Below, piece by piece: positions 38,128 to 46,779 of a stretch of DNA of 64,000 bases; the stretch's first letter is position 1, and every line of letters begins with the position of its first letter. Where the stretch lies: assembly GCF_000466745.1 (NCBI RefSeq), contig NZ_ANNI01000003.1, forward strand, positions 587,493-651,492. Reading direction: 5' to 3'. The stretch is from Campylobacter concisus ATCC 51562 (GTDB lineage: Bacteria; Campylobacterota; Campylobacteria; Campylobacterales; Campylobacteraceae). The position numbers and the translations under genes were made by a program. Under the pieces are notes generated by a model, which was not told the origin of the DNA, did not search any database, and worked only from the letters and a program-made list of their open reading frames with translations.

Positions 38128-38441
38128 TAAAGAAGCGAATTTAGTTTGTCAGTTAAGGCTTGTTTTGACTGTGCACCGACCATTTGTTCAACTAGCTCGC
38201 CATTTTTGAAAAATAGCAATGTTGGGATCGATCTGATGCCAAACTCAACTGCAAGATCTTGCACTTCATCAGTGTTTACCTTGCAAATTTTTGCTTTGCC
38301 GTCAAAGTCTTCAGCAAGCTCTTCAATCACTGGAGCTAGCATACGGCAAGGTCCGCACCATGGAGCCCAAAAGTCTACTAAAGCAACGCCTTCTTTTGTA
38401 ACATCAAAATTTTCTTTTGTAAGTTCGATGTATTTTCCCAT
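38127..38441 (-). CDS. trxA: thioredoxin
   Basis: A 104-residue thioredoxin with the active site WAPWCGPCR (Cys29, Cys32), the cis-Pro of RSIPTLLFFKNG and FDGKAKICKVNTDE. It donates electrons to Bcp and others. The ribosome site AAGGAG lies 5-6 bases before the ATG. Confidence 0.97.
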   Translation of the reverse strand: MGKYIELTKENFDVTKEGVALVDFWAPWCGPCRMLAPVIEELAEDFDGKAKICKVNTDEVQDLAVEFGIRSIPTLLFFKNGELVEQMVGAQSKQALTDKLNSLL

Positions 38442-38469
38442 TTTTTCTCCTTATTTTTAAAATGTGGCA

Positions 38470-38475
38470 ATTATA
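38470..38475 (-). promoter_or_regulatory. -10 box (TATAAT) for trxA
   Basis: A consensus TATAAT on the minus strand lies about 29 bp before the trxA ATG, preceded by AATTTAATTTG and a T-rich tract, as in Campylobacter sigma-70 promoters. The whole gap to yraN is only 72 bp. Confidence 0.6.
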
Positions 38476-38513
38476 CAAATTAAATTTAAATTTTATCTAA
38501 ATAATAAATTTTA

Positions 38514-38855
38514 TTATAAACTAATATTTTCTATCAGTTCTAAATTTTCATTTTTTATAACGAGTAAATCGACTTGGAAATCTCTATTTGGCTCATTTTT
38601 CATCATATAAAAATTTATAGTTTTTAAAATTTTTATATATTTTGTCTTATTTAATCGGTATTCTACTTCATATTCTCCGCTAGTTGCTTTTACCTCTATA
38701 AAGTGTAAAATTTTATCACTACTTAGTGCAATGATGTCGATCTCGCCAAATTTAGAGTGAAAATTTCTCTCTAAAATGACAAAACCAAGCTTTTGTAAAA
38801 AATCACACGCCCTATCTTCTGAGATTTTGCCAAAGAGATACTCTTTTAGTCCCAA
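38514..38855 (-). CDS. YraN family (UPF0102) nuclease-fold protein
   Basis: A 113-residue protein with RACDFLQKLGFVILERNFHSKFGEIDIIAL and FIEVKAT, which carry the PD-(D/E)XK-like E-I-D and E-V-K motifs of the UPF0102 family. It starts at TTG, 4 bases after GAGGAG made by the last codons of hom. Role unknown, possibly DNA related. Confidence 0.85.
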   Translation of the reverse strand: MGLKEYLFGKISEDRACDFLQKLGFVILERNFHSKFGEIDIIALSSDKILHFIEVKATSGEYEVEYRLNKTKYIKILKTINFYMMKNEPNRDFQVDLLVIKNENLELIENISL

Positions 38856-38856
38856 G

Positions 38857-40119
38857 CTACTCCTCGATCCTCATCATAAATGGCTCTTCTTTTATATACT
38901 CTTGCTCTTTTAAAATTTCAATTGTCCTTCTTACATCAGCCTCAAGACTCGTATGTGTCGTAAAGAACAATACCGCAAATTCGCTCTCATCTTTTGGTTT
39001 TTGAAGTATGCTATCGATCGATAAGTTATTTTCGCTCATCAAATTTGTAATCTTTGCTAGCACACCCATTTTATCTTCGACTTTTAGCCTAAAGTAGTAC
39101 TTCGTCTTTATCCTGTCGCTGTCAAGTAGCTCAAGCGTATTTAATTCAAAAGGTGCTTTATATCCAAGCATTGGTGACTTACTATCTCTTGCAATGTCGA
39201 TAAGATCGCTGATCACCGCGCTTGCCGTTGCGTCGCCACCAGCTCCAGGACCATAGTACATCGTTTCGCCAACGACCTCGCCAACGACACTGATCGCATT
39301 TGTCACACCACTTGCCTTTGCTATCATTTTATTTTGTGGTACAAGCGCTGGATGTACGCGTAGCTCGATTTTACCCTCACTTTTTTTGGCAATTGCTAGA
39401 AGTTTTATTGAGTATTCGAAATCTTTTGCGAAAAATATATCTTCAGGTGTGATACCTTGTATTCCTTCGATCAAAATATCCTCTGGATCGCCGTGTACAC
39501 CGTATGCGATGCTTGCCAGTATAAGAAGCTTATGAGCCGTATCAAAGCCACCCACATCAAAAGTAGGATCAGCCTCAGCGTATCCGAGCTCTTGCGCCTT
39601 TTTAAGTGCGTCTTTAAAATTTGAGCCCTCGTCCATCATCGAGGTTAGGATAAAGTTACTAGTTCCGTTTAGTATGCCATTTATACTAACGATGTGGTTT
39701 GCGCTTAAGCCTTCTCTTAAGGCTCTAATGATCGGTACGCCACCAGCCACGCTTGCTTCAAAGCCAAATGGCGTGTTTTTGGCTAAATTTTGCAAAGCAT
39801 ATCTGTGATAGGCCAGAAGTGCTTTGTTTGCGGTCACGACTGCTTTTTTTCGCTTTAAAATTTCACTCACAACCCTAAAAGGCTCTTCCACACCACCCAT
39901 AAGCTCAACAAAAACATCGATATCATCGCGGTTTATAACGCTATTTATATCGTCAGTCAAAGGGATACCAGCATCTCTTTTTTTATTTAAATTTCTGACC
40001 ACTCCAACGACTGGTACGATCTCCTCGCCACTTCTTGCTGCGATTAGCTTTTTATTTTTTAGTAAAATTTTAGCAACTGACTCGCCAACGGTTCCAACGC
40101 CCAATATCGCTACATTCAT
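38857..40119 (-). CDS. hom: homoserine dehydrogenase
   Basis: A 420-residue enzyme: N-terminal NAD(P) motif VAILGVGTVGESVAKIL, catalytic NGILNGTSNFILTSM and GYAEADPTFDVGGFDTAHK, and a C-terminal ACT domain (about 345-415, KVEDKMGVLAKITNLMSENN) for feedback control by threonine. It leads to threonine and methionine. It overlaps the aminotransferase by 4 bp (ATGA). Confidence 0.95.
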   Translation of the reverse strand: MNVAILGVGTVGESVAKILLKNKKLIAARSGEEIVPVVGVVRNLNKKRDAGIPLTDDINSVINRDDIDVFVELMGGVEEPFRVVSEILKRKKAVVTANKALLAYHRYALQNLAKNTPFGFEASVAGGVPIIRALREGLSANHIVSINGILNGTSNFILTSMMDEGSNFKDALKKAQELGYAEADPTFDVGGFDTAHKLLILASIAYGVHGDPEDILIEGIQGITPEDIFFAKDFEYSIKLLAIAKKSEGKIELRVHPALVPQNKMIAKASGVTNAISVVGEVVGETMYYGPGAGGDATASAVISDLIDIARDSKSPMLGYKAPFELNTLELLDSDRIKTKYYFRLKVEDKMGVLAKITNLMSENNLSIDSILQKPKDESEFAVLFFTTHTSLEADVRRTIEILKEQEYIKEEPFMMRIEE

Positions 40120-41324
40120 TCAAATTCTTTAAAATATTTTTTTATATTTCTTGCTGCTTGTCTTATTCTATTTTCATTTTCGATAAGAGCTAGACGCACA
40201 TAGTCGTTTCCGCCCTCGCCAAAACCAATACCAGGACTAACTGCGACTGACGCCTTTGTAAGAAGCTGTTTTGAAAACTCAAGGCTGCCCAGATGGCTAA
40301 CTTTTGGTGGAAGTTTCGCCCAGATAAACATACTAGAGCTTGGCTTTTTAAGCTCCCAACCAGCCTGAGCAAAGGCCTCTATCATCACATCTCTTCTTTT
40401 TTCATAAATTTGGCGTATCTCTTCAACGCAGCTTTGATCGCCATCAAGTGCAACGGTAGCAGCCACCTGTATCGGCGTAAACATGCCATAATCAACCCAT
40501 GATTTTATCTTTTTAAGTGCTGCACAAAGTCTTTTATTTCCGCACATAAAGCCAACTCTCCAGCCAGCCATATTGTAGCTTTTTGAAAGTGTATAGCACT
40601 CGACTGCAACGTCTTTTGCACCATCGACCTCAAAGATACTTGGCGTTTTGTAGCCATCAAATGTAAGATCAGCGTAGGCGATGTCAGATATGACGTAAAA
40701 TCTCTCTTGTTTTGCGATGCTTACAAGGCGCTCGTAAAAGCTCTTTTGCACAGTCACAGTCGTTGGATTGTGCGGGAAATTTACGACTACGTATTTTGGC
40801 TTTGGCGAGCTTGCATGTATCGTCTGGATTAAATTTTCAAAAAATTTATTCTCATCTAACTCAAATTTATCATTATAGTGAAGTGGCATCTTTGCGACAC
40901 TTCCTCCAGCAAATAAAAACGCTTGTGTGTGTATCGGATAAGCAGGATCAGGCACGATAGCCACATCGCCTGGGTTTATCACGGCTTGAGCTAGGTGAAC
41001 AAAGCCCTCTTTGCTACCCATCGTAGCGACTGCTTCGGTATCTGGGTCTAAATTTACGCCGTATTTTCTTTTGTACCAGTTGCAAATGGCAAGGCGGAGC
41101 TTGTAAATTCCAGCACTGGCTGAGTAGCCGTGAGTCTTGTCCTTTTGCGCGCTTTCGCATAGTTTATCGACGATGTGCTGTGGTGTTCTGCCCTCAGGAT
41201 TACCCATAGAAAAGTCGATGATGTCCTCGCCAGCTCTTCGTGCAGCCATTTTTATTGCATTTACTTCGGCAAAAACGTAGTTTGGCAAACGCTCAATCGT
41301 ATTAAATCTTATCTCATCAAACAC
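40116..41324 (-). CDS. PLP-dependent class I aminotransferase (LL-DAP/alanine type)
   Basis: A 402-residue aspartate-aminotransferase-fold enzyme. It shows DFSMGNPEGRTP, NFPHNPTTVTVQ, the PLP lysine in ECYTLSKSYNMAGWRVGFMCG (about 252) and GNDYVRLALIENENRIRQA. It resembles the DapL/AlaA-type enzymes of epsilonproteobacteria. It starts at GTG after AGGAGT. It may act in amino acid synthesis with Hom; the substrate is not certain. Confidence 0.85.
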   Translation of the reverse strand: MFDEIRFNTIERLPNYVFAEVNAIKMAARRAGEDIIDFSMGNPEGRTPQHIVDKLCESAQKDKTHGYSASAGIYKLRLAICNWYKRKYGVNLDPDTEAVATMGSKEGFVHLAQAVINPGDVAIVPDPAYPIHTQAFLFAGGSVAKMPLHYNDKFELDENKFFENLIQTIHASSPKPKYVVVNFPHNPTTVTVQKSFYERLVSIAKQERFYVISDIAYADLTFDGYKTPSIFEVDGAKDVAVECYTLSKSYNMAGWRVGFMCGNKRLCAALKKIKSWVDYGMFTPIQVAATVALDGDQSCVEEIRQIYEKRRDVMIEAFAQAGWELKKPSSSMFIWAKLPPKVSHLGSLEFSKQLLTKASVAVSPGIGFGEGGNDYVRLALIENENRIRQAARNIKKYFKEFE

Positions 41325-41333
41325 TGCTTACTC

Positions 41334-42116
41334 CTATTTTATAAGCTTGATAATTATCTCATTTTTTATATTATTTATATCAACATTGTCTCTAATTAAT
41401 GCGTATTTTGCACCTATTACTAAATTTATAGAAACGGTAGTTTTTGTTTGCTCCTCTTTTATAGAGTCAATCTGATTTAAATTTTTATCATAAATCCTAA
41501 CAAGTGGCATCCATCTATTTGACTCTTTTGACGCGATATCCAGACTACTTGCACCCTCAACATCAACAAAATAAGTACCACCGCTTTTTAAAAGTGGTGT
41601 CTCTTCGTCAAAATTTACCTTTGCAGCCTTAAGAATCATATTCTGAGCATCTAAAAATATTTCTAAATTCCCATCAACTCTATCAAATCCTAAAATTTTA
41701 AAACCGCTTTGACTAAGTGCTAAGCTTAATAAACTTGGATCTATTCCACCATTTTTTATGGCCGAAATTCCATAAGAAATTTGATCTCCATTTTTTAAGG
41801 AATTTATCCTTGAGATACTTATGTTGGCATCATCCAGAGTTGAATTTATTGATTTTACAAATAATGCAGAAGGAACCTTTTGCTCGCTTATAAATTTTAA
41901 ATTCAAACTATTTGAACCAAATGAAATGCTATCGTAACTTGAGCTTTGTTTTAATCTTAATACTAGCTCATTGACATTGAGTGAGCCATTTTGGTCTAAA
42001 TTTTCTAAAGAAATTTGCACATTTTCAACATTGCTTAAAGCACTTGCACTAGTTTGTAAGCTAAAAGCATAGGCAAATACACTAAAAGCGGTGAAAATCG
42101 CTATTTTTCTTACCAA
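41334..42116 (-). CDS. hypothetical periplasmic protein
   Basis: A 260-residue protein starting at TTG (AAGGG 7 bases upstream) with a signal peptide of about 20 residues (KIAIFTAFSVFAYAFSL). The mature part is Ser/Asn/Leu-rich and alternates beta strands. No cysteine or metal motif. It overlaps the RodZ-like gene by 7 bp. I recall a 'putative periplasmic protein' (Cj0151c) at this place in C. jejuni. Function unknown. Confidence 0.6.
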   Translation of the reverse strand: MVRKIAIFTAFSVFAYAFSLQTSASALSNVENVQISLENLDQNGSLNVNELVLRLKQSSSYDSISFGSNSLNLKFISEQKVPSALFVKSINSTLDDANISISRINSLKNGDQISYGISAIKNGGIDPSLLSLALSQSGFKILGFDRVDGNLEIFLDAQNMILKAAKVNFDEETPLLKSGGTYFVDVEGASSLDIASKESNRWMPLVRIYDKNLNQIDSIKEEQTKTTVSINLVIGAKYALIRDNVDINNIKNEIIIKLIK

Positions 42117-43051
42117 GATTTGCCCTTGTTAAGTTCTACAAACTCATCATAGCTCACAAATTTCATCTCTCCATTTTCTACTAAAAATCTAGCTGGACGG
42201 CTTGGATTATATTTTGTCACCTTATCGCCGATCTTTAGCTCAATGTTGCCATTTCCACAAACTACGAGCTGTCTTTGGTCTAAATTTATATTTATGCTTT
42301 TACTTGTGTCGTTTGATACTTTTTGACCATTTTCAAGATTAATTATCCCTATCCAAACACGTTGTTTTGGTGTAATGACCGCCTCATTTAGTGGCTTTGT
42401 AATGTTTTGCTCTATCTTAGGAGCTGGCTGAGCTGCCATGCTTGGCTTTACAGCGTTTTGTTCCATGTTCGCAGGGCTTGTTGTCACATTTTGCTCAACT
42501 GGAGCTGAAATTTTTACGCTTGATATGTTTGCTTCTATTTTAGGGCTATTTTGAGAGATGGTGATATTTGTATCGATGATATTTTTCTTCACCTCATTTA
42601 CTATGCTTGACTGCGAATAGCTCACGCTTTTATTCTCGTCATTTAAAAACGATAAAAAATTCTCGATATATTTGTAAGCATCAAAATGATATGCCCCACC
42701 AGCGATAATAGCTAAAATGATGAGCCAAAATAAAAATCCAACGCCGCCACTACCGCTTTGTCTTTGTATGGTAATATCTTTTGGAGTGTAAGAAGAAATT
42801 TTTGGAGTAACTTTAGTTTTGTGGCTCTCATCAGGAGTGTTTTCTTGCATAAAGACATCATATTCAGCTAGTAACTCGCTCAAATCAACATTATATTCAC
42901 GTTGTAAAATTTTGGCATAACCTCTAATGTTTAAACGTGATAATTTTTCAAAATTTTTATCAAAAATATATTGTAAAAATGTAGGCTCAATATGCGTTTT
43001 ACGTGAAATTTCCTTTATACCTATCTCTTTTAAATTCTCTAATTCATTCAT
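42110..43051 (-). CDS. RodZ-like helix-turn-helix membrane protein
   Basis: A 313-residue protein. The N-terminal HTH (about 8-60) has EISRKTHIEPTFLQYIFDKNFEKL and RGYAKILQREYNVD, the RodZ/HTH_25 pattern. A membrane helix lies at about 103-125, then an Asn/Pro/Ser-rich periplasmic linker (150-230) and a C-terminal domain of the DUF4115 type (RVWIGIINLENGQ...). RodZ links MreB to the elongation complex; mreBC lie 27 kb away. Overlaps the methyltransferase gene by 8 bp. Confidence 0.7.
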   Translation of the reverse strand: MNELENLKEIGIKEISRKTHIEPTFLQYIFDKNFEKLSRLNIRGYAKILQREYNVDLSELLAEYDVFMQENTPDESHKTKVTPKISSYTPKDITIQRQSGSGGVGFLFWLIILAIIAGGAYHFDAYKYIENFLSFLNDENKSVSYSQSSIVNEVKKNIIDTNITISQNSPKIEANISSVKISAPVEQNVTTSPANMEQNAVKPSMAAQPAPKIEQNITKPLNEAVITPKQRVWIGIINLENGQKVSNDTSKSININLDQRQLVVCGNGNIELKIGDKVTKYNPSRPARFLVENGEMKFVSYDEFVELNKGKSW

Positions 43052-43724
43052 CTATCATCCTGTCACAAATTATTGCAAAAGCTGCACTTACATTTAAGGA
43101 GTCCCAGCCCTCTTTTAACTTTATACCAATACACTCATCACACTTTACTAGAGCCTTTTGCGGTATGCCTTCGCCCTCTGAGCCCATCACCAAAGCTCTT
43201 TTACCGGCAAACTTCATCTCTTTTACGTTTTTTCCATTACTTGCTGTTGCATAAATTTTAAAACCAAATTGCTTTAGTTCATTTAGCAAACTAAGCCCGT
43301 CTTCAAAAATCGCTATTGGTATCTCATAAGCAGCACCACTACTTGATCTTAAAACACCTTGCATATTTATACTTTTTGCCACTATCACAAGACCCTCGCA
43401 GCCTAGAGCATAGGCACTTCTAGCGATAGCACCAATATTGCCAACATCGCTTATACCATAAAGAATAGCGATAAAATTTAGCTTTTTAAGCTCAGTAATG
43501 TCTGAAAATTCAAATTCACTAACATTCGCTAAAAAACCTTGATGGTTTCCACCACGAGCTAAAGACTGTGCTTTTTGATTATCCACACGAATAATTTTTT
43601 TGCCTGTGCCACAAATTTTAGAGAAAAGTTTTTTGTCACACTCTTTTGAGAGATATATCTCTTCTAATATCTGTGGTCGCTTGTTCAAAATATGTAAAAA
43701 TAGTTGTTTTCCGTATATTATCAT
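43044..43724 (-). CDS. TrmH/SpoU-family RNA 2'-O-methyltransferase (RlmB-like)
   Basis: A 226-residue SPOUT methyltransferase. The N-terminal substrate-binding part (about 1-70) precedes the knot domain with VGNIGAIARSAYALGCEG (motif 1), RALVMGSEGEGIPQKAL (motif 2) and DSLNVSAAFAIICDRM (motif 3). It probably modifies 23S rRNA (G2251-type). At 226 residues it is a compact member. Confidence 0.85.
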   Translation of the reverse strand: MIIYGKQLFLHILNKRPQILEEIYLSKECDKKLFSKICGTGKKIIRVDNQKAQSLARGGNHQGFLANVSEFEFSDITELKKLNFIAILYGISDVGNIGAIARSAYALGCEGLVIVAKSINMQGVLRSSSGAAYEIPIAIFEDGLSLLNELKQFGFKIYATASNGKNVKEMKFAGKRALVMGSEGEGIPQKALVKCDECIGIKLKEGWDSLNVSAAFAIICDRMIDE

Positions 43725-43835
43725 GGTAACTTATGGTAGCTAAAGTCAATTAAAATTTAACTTATTTTTGTATGTAACTAGAGTAAATTTTACACTTTCG
43801 TTTCAATGTCGCTTAGTAGTTTTATAGCCTATATT

Positions 43836-44651
43836 TTAAGCTTTCGTAAGCTCATCATATATCTTTTTTACATCTTCTCCAGTTATTTTGTTAAGCAATT
43901 TTGCTTTTACTTTTGGAGCAAGATCAAGCGAAAGTATCTCATCTTTTGTGATATTTTGAGTGGATGTTTTATCACTTTTTGAGATGACAACCGCCCATTC
44001 GCCGTTTAAATTTGCTTTTTCTAAAATTTGGACTAAATTTTTAGCACTATCTTTAAACTTACTCTCAAATTTTTTAGTGGCCTCTTTTATGGCAAAAATT
44101 TCTCTCTCAGGTTCTAGATTTGCGATGCTTTGTGCTAAGCCTAGTATGCGTTTTGGGCTTTCGTAAATAACGGCTGGATAGGCTAAATTTAGAGCATTTT
44201 GGATAGCCAAAGACCTATCTCTGCCAGTATTCGGCAAAAATCCTAAAAAGACAAATTCCTTATCACAAAGTCCACTTGCGACCACACTTAAAAGTACAGC
44301 ATTTGCTCCGCTTAAAATTTCATATTCAATGTTATTTTTTTGAGCATATCTTACTAGGCTAACACCTGGATCGCTGATACCTGGCATACCAGCATCGCTC
44401 ATGTAGGCTACATTTCTGCTAAAAAAATTATCACTTAAATTTGTGAAAAAGTCATCTTCGTTATGAGTATGAAGCGGGATAAAATTTGAGATATTTATAT
44501 TTGCGTCAAAGCGTTCGTTTAGCAGATTTACAAGACTTTTGCAAACTCTTGTATCTTCGCAGATAGCTATCTCGCATTCACGCAAAATTTTGATCGCACG
44601 AAGCGAGATATCTTCTAAATTTCCTATTGGAGTAGGAACAAAGTAGAGCAA
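43836..44651 (-). CDS. rsmI: 16S rRNA (cytidine1402-2'-O)-methyltransferase
   Basis: A 271-residue enzyme with TPIGNLEDISLRAIKIL at the N-terminus, CEDTRVCKSLV, YMSDAGMPGISDPG (SAM pocket) and LSGANAVLLSVVASGL, all typical of RsmI. It starts at TTG, 3 bases after the rpmE stop; the ribosome site is weak, so coupling to rpmE translation is likely. Confidence 0.94.
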   Translation of the reverse strand: MLYFVPTPIGNLEDISLRAIKILRECEIAICEDTRVCKSLVNLLNERFDANINISNFIPLHTHNEDDFFTNLSDNFFSRNVAYMSDAGMPGISDPGVSLVRYAQKNNIEYEILSGANAVLLSVVASGLCDKEFVFLGFLPNTGRDRSLAIQNALNLAYPAVIYESPKRILGLAQSIANLEPEREIFAIKEATKKFESKFKDSAKNLVQILEKANLNGEWAVVISKSDKTSTQNITKDEILSLDLAPKVKAKLLNKITGEDVKKIYDELTKA

Positions 44652-44654
44652 GGC

Positions 44655-44858
44655 TTATTTTTGAGCGTATTTTTTCTTAAATTTCTCAACACGGCCGGCA
44701 CTGTCAACTATCTTTTCGCTGCCTGTAAAAAATGGGTGGCACTTGTCGCAAATGTCAATTCTGATCTCGCTTTTGTTTGACTTTGTTTTAAAAGTGTTTC
44801 CGCAAGCACAAGTTACAGTGCAATCTACGTATTCTGGATGGATATCTTTTTTCATCAT
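44655..44858 (-). CDS. rpmE: 50S ribosomal protein L31
   Basis: A 67-residue L31 with [11 protein letters not shown] and zinc-type cysteines in CTVTCACGN and [10 protein letters not shown] (C+ form, with all ligands). Two successive ATGs exist; the second would give the conventional MKKDIHPEY start. Zn-bound L31 is the form replaced under zinc limitation in some bacteria. Confidence 0.96.
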
Positions 44859-44906
44859 TTTTTCCTTTATTATTTTTGGGCTAATTATCTACATTAAAAG
44901 TTGCTG

Positions 44907-44912
44907 ATTATA
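44907..44912 (-). promoter_or_regulatory. -10 box (TATAAT) for rpmE
   Basis: TATAAT on the minus strand about 49 bp before the rpmE start, preceded by a T-rich tract (GATTTCTTTTTA). Good match to the Campylobacter sigma-70 pattern. Confidence 0.55.
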
Positions 44913-44939
44913 TAAAAAGAAATCTAAAAATCAAATAAA

Positions 44940-45596
44940 TTAAGCTAGGAATTTTGCCGCTACTGAGATAACCGCAGTCTGTGATTTTAAAATATTTTTA
45001 GTATTTAGGCAGTAGCTATTTTTAAATTTAGCCGTCTCATCCTCGCTAAATCCACCCTCTGGACCGATTATTAAAAGCTCATCATCTTTTTTTTCATTTA
45101 AGCTTTTACCACCAAAATTTATAGCTGAGACATTTTTATAAACGCTCATTAGCTCGTCCAAATTTTTATAAATTTCAAACTCCATTAGCGATGTTCGTCC
45201 GCACTGCTCGCAAGATAGTGCATTTATATAGTTTAGCCTCTCGATATCTATCTTAAAATTTGCCTGAGAAAATTTAGTATAGACAAAAGCTATTTTACCA
45301 ACCCCAAGTTCGTTTAAAAATGGTAATGTCTTTTCTATCGTCTTTGGATCGACGATAGCCCAAGCGATCGTAAAGTCGAATTTTTGCTCTCCATTTGAGC
45401 TAGCAAAGACAAGACTTAAGCTCGCACTTCGCCTATCAATCTCATCAATTTCATAAATATACTCTTTAAAGTCTCGTAAATTTCTAACACTTATTCGCTC
45501 ACCAGCTTGCATTCTTCTAGCTTTTAGGTGCAAAAAAGCTTCATTTACTATCTTTAAGCTTTCATTACCTGCATTTTTATCATATAAAAATTTCAT
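44940..45596 (-). CDS. rsmE: 16S rRNA (uracil1498-N3)-methyltransferase
   Basis: A 218-residue SPOUT enzyme with the RsmE knot motif LLIIGPEGGFSEDETAKF and the C-terminal ILKSQTAVISVAAKFLA; the N-terminal PUA-like part begins MKFLYDKNAGNESL. It methylates U1498 of 16S rRNA. Its start touches the stop of the next gene (zero-base gap). Confidence 0.92.
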   Translation of the reverse strand: MKFLYDKNAGNESLKIVNEAFLHLKARRMQAGERISVRNLRDFKEYIYEIDEIDRRSASLSLVFASSNGEQKFDFTIAWAIVDPKTIEKTLPFLNELGVGKIAFVYTKFSQANFKIDIERLNYINALSCEQCGRTSLMEFEIYKNLDELMSVYKNVSAINFGGKSLNEKKDDELLIIGPEGGFSEDETAKFKNSYCLNTKNILKSQTAVISVAAKFLA

Positions 45597-45998
45597 CTAA
45601 ATCCCTGCAACTACAACTAAAACAAGATCACAAAATCCCTTAATAAGGGCGAATTTTTTAAATTTTTCTAAGTCACCATTAACTGCATAAATTTTTAGCC
45701 TTTTAAAACCTATGGCACTAAGTGCGATTAAAATTATTAAGATAATTAACATTTTTATAGCATTAAATTTAAGCTCATATCCATAATACGCCCATAAAAT
45801 AAGCCCAGTTAGCACAAGAAAACTAAGTAGCATATGATAAATCGGTAAAAAATATCTTATACGAAGCACATAGTTTTTACTATTACTACCAAACTGAGTA
45901 AGTATTAAATAAAGCATATTACAGGCAACTAGTGCATAAAAAAATATCACATGAAAAGGCAAAGTATATGCAAAAAGTGAGGAGAGATGTTCGTTCAT
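45597..45998 (-). CDS. hypothetical membrane protein, four helices
   Basis: A 133-residue protein with four hydrophobic segments (about 13-35, 52-72, 80-96 and 113-133). Several histidines and tyrosines sit in helices (LPFHVIFFYALVACNM, IYHMLL), as in small heme- or copper-related membrane proteins such as the CopD-like type, but this is not proof. It overlaps the small lipoprotein gene by 4 bp. Confidence 0.55.
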   Translation of the reverse strand: MNEHLSSLFAYTLPFHVIFFYALVACNMLYLILTQFGSNSKNYVLRIRYFLPIYHMLLSFLVLTGLILWAYYGYELKFNAIKMLIILIILIALSAIGFKRLKIYAVNGDLEKFKKFALIKGFCDLVLVVVAGI

Positions 45999-46198
45999 TT
46001 CTTATCTTTAGAAGGCTCGTTCTCTTCAACGACTGGCTCAGGTGGGAGTTGTTCATCGATTGTGACATTTGCGTCTGGTTGGGCTATGGTCACGTCACTC
46101 GGTACTGGCTCGCTAATATCATTTTTAGCCTCATCTTTATCTCCACAACCCACAAATAGACCAGCTATAAATAAAAAAGAAGTTATAATTTTTTTCAT
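45995..46198 (-). CDS. small Pro/Glu-rich lipoprotein
   Basis: With the ATG of a TGATG overlap at the queD stop (AAGGA 8 bases upstream) the product is 67 residues. The signal is MKKIITSFLFIAGLFVGCGD, lipobox FVGC. The mature part is an unfolded-looking acidic Pro/Glu/Val-rich stretch (DEQLPPEPVVEENEPSKDKK). It probably acts as a tether or linker; function unknown. Confidence 0.6.
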   Translation of the reverse strand: MKKIITSFLFIAGLFVGCGDKDEAKNDISEPVPSDVTIAQPDANVTIDEQLPPEPVVEENEPSKDKK

Positions 46199-46779
46199 CA
46201 AACATCCTTTGGAATTTCTATTTTTAACCTATTTTTCATCTTCTCGAATAAATTTTTATCTTCCCACTCTTCTATGATAGCATCTGAAAATTTGATCTCA
46301 TCTAGCCTTATCTCGCCCATTTGCGCATTTATGGCGTCCTCTTTAAAGCACTGTGCATAGCCAGTATCAGTCTCATGCACGATAATGCTATGAAGCTTCA
46401 CTTCACGCTCACCGTTGTTCATCACGCTAAGCTCAAGTAGCCGCTCTATCATAACAAAAAATATGCGGCAAAACTGCTCTGCACTTGGATTTAGCGGGAT
46501 CTCGATCCATCTTGCCGAGTGCTTTTTTAGATCATTTTTATACTCATCATTATCGCCTGAAAATATTGTCGTAGCGTGATCAAAACTATCAATGATCGTT
46601 TTTATGTTTTGCTTCATTAAACCAAAATCATAGACCATGCCGGCGTTATCAAGAAAATTTGAGCTAAGTAAAATTTCAGCCACATAGCTGTGCCCGTGGA
46701 TGCTAGTCCTACAACGCTTTGAGCTACAAAATCTCACAATATGTGCATTTTCAAATCTAAAAAGCTTTCTAATAATCAT
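46198..46779 (-). CDS. queD: 6-carboxytetrahydropterin synthase QueD
   Basis: From the ATG in TGATG at the queE stop the product is 193 residues. The zinc and catalytic motif is CRTSIHGHSYVAEIL, after FENAHIVRFC, and the region VYDFGLMKQNIKTIIDSFDHAT is typical of QueD/PTPS. The C-terminal extension of about 60 residues is longer than in compact QueD. It makes the second intermediate of the 7-deazaguanine path to queuosine. Confidence 0.92.
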   Translation of the reverse strand: MIIRKLFRFENAHIVRFCSSKRCRTSIHGHSYVAEILLSSNFLDNAGMVYDFGLMKQNIKTIIDSFDHATTIFSGDNDEYKNDLKKHSARWIEIPLNPSAEQFCRIFFVMIERLLELSVMNNGEREVKLHSIIVHETDTGYAQCFKEDAINAQMGEIRLDEIKFSDAIIEEWEDKNLFEKMKNRLKIEIPKDV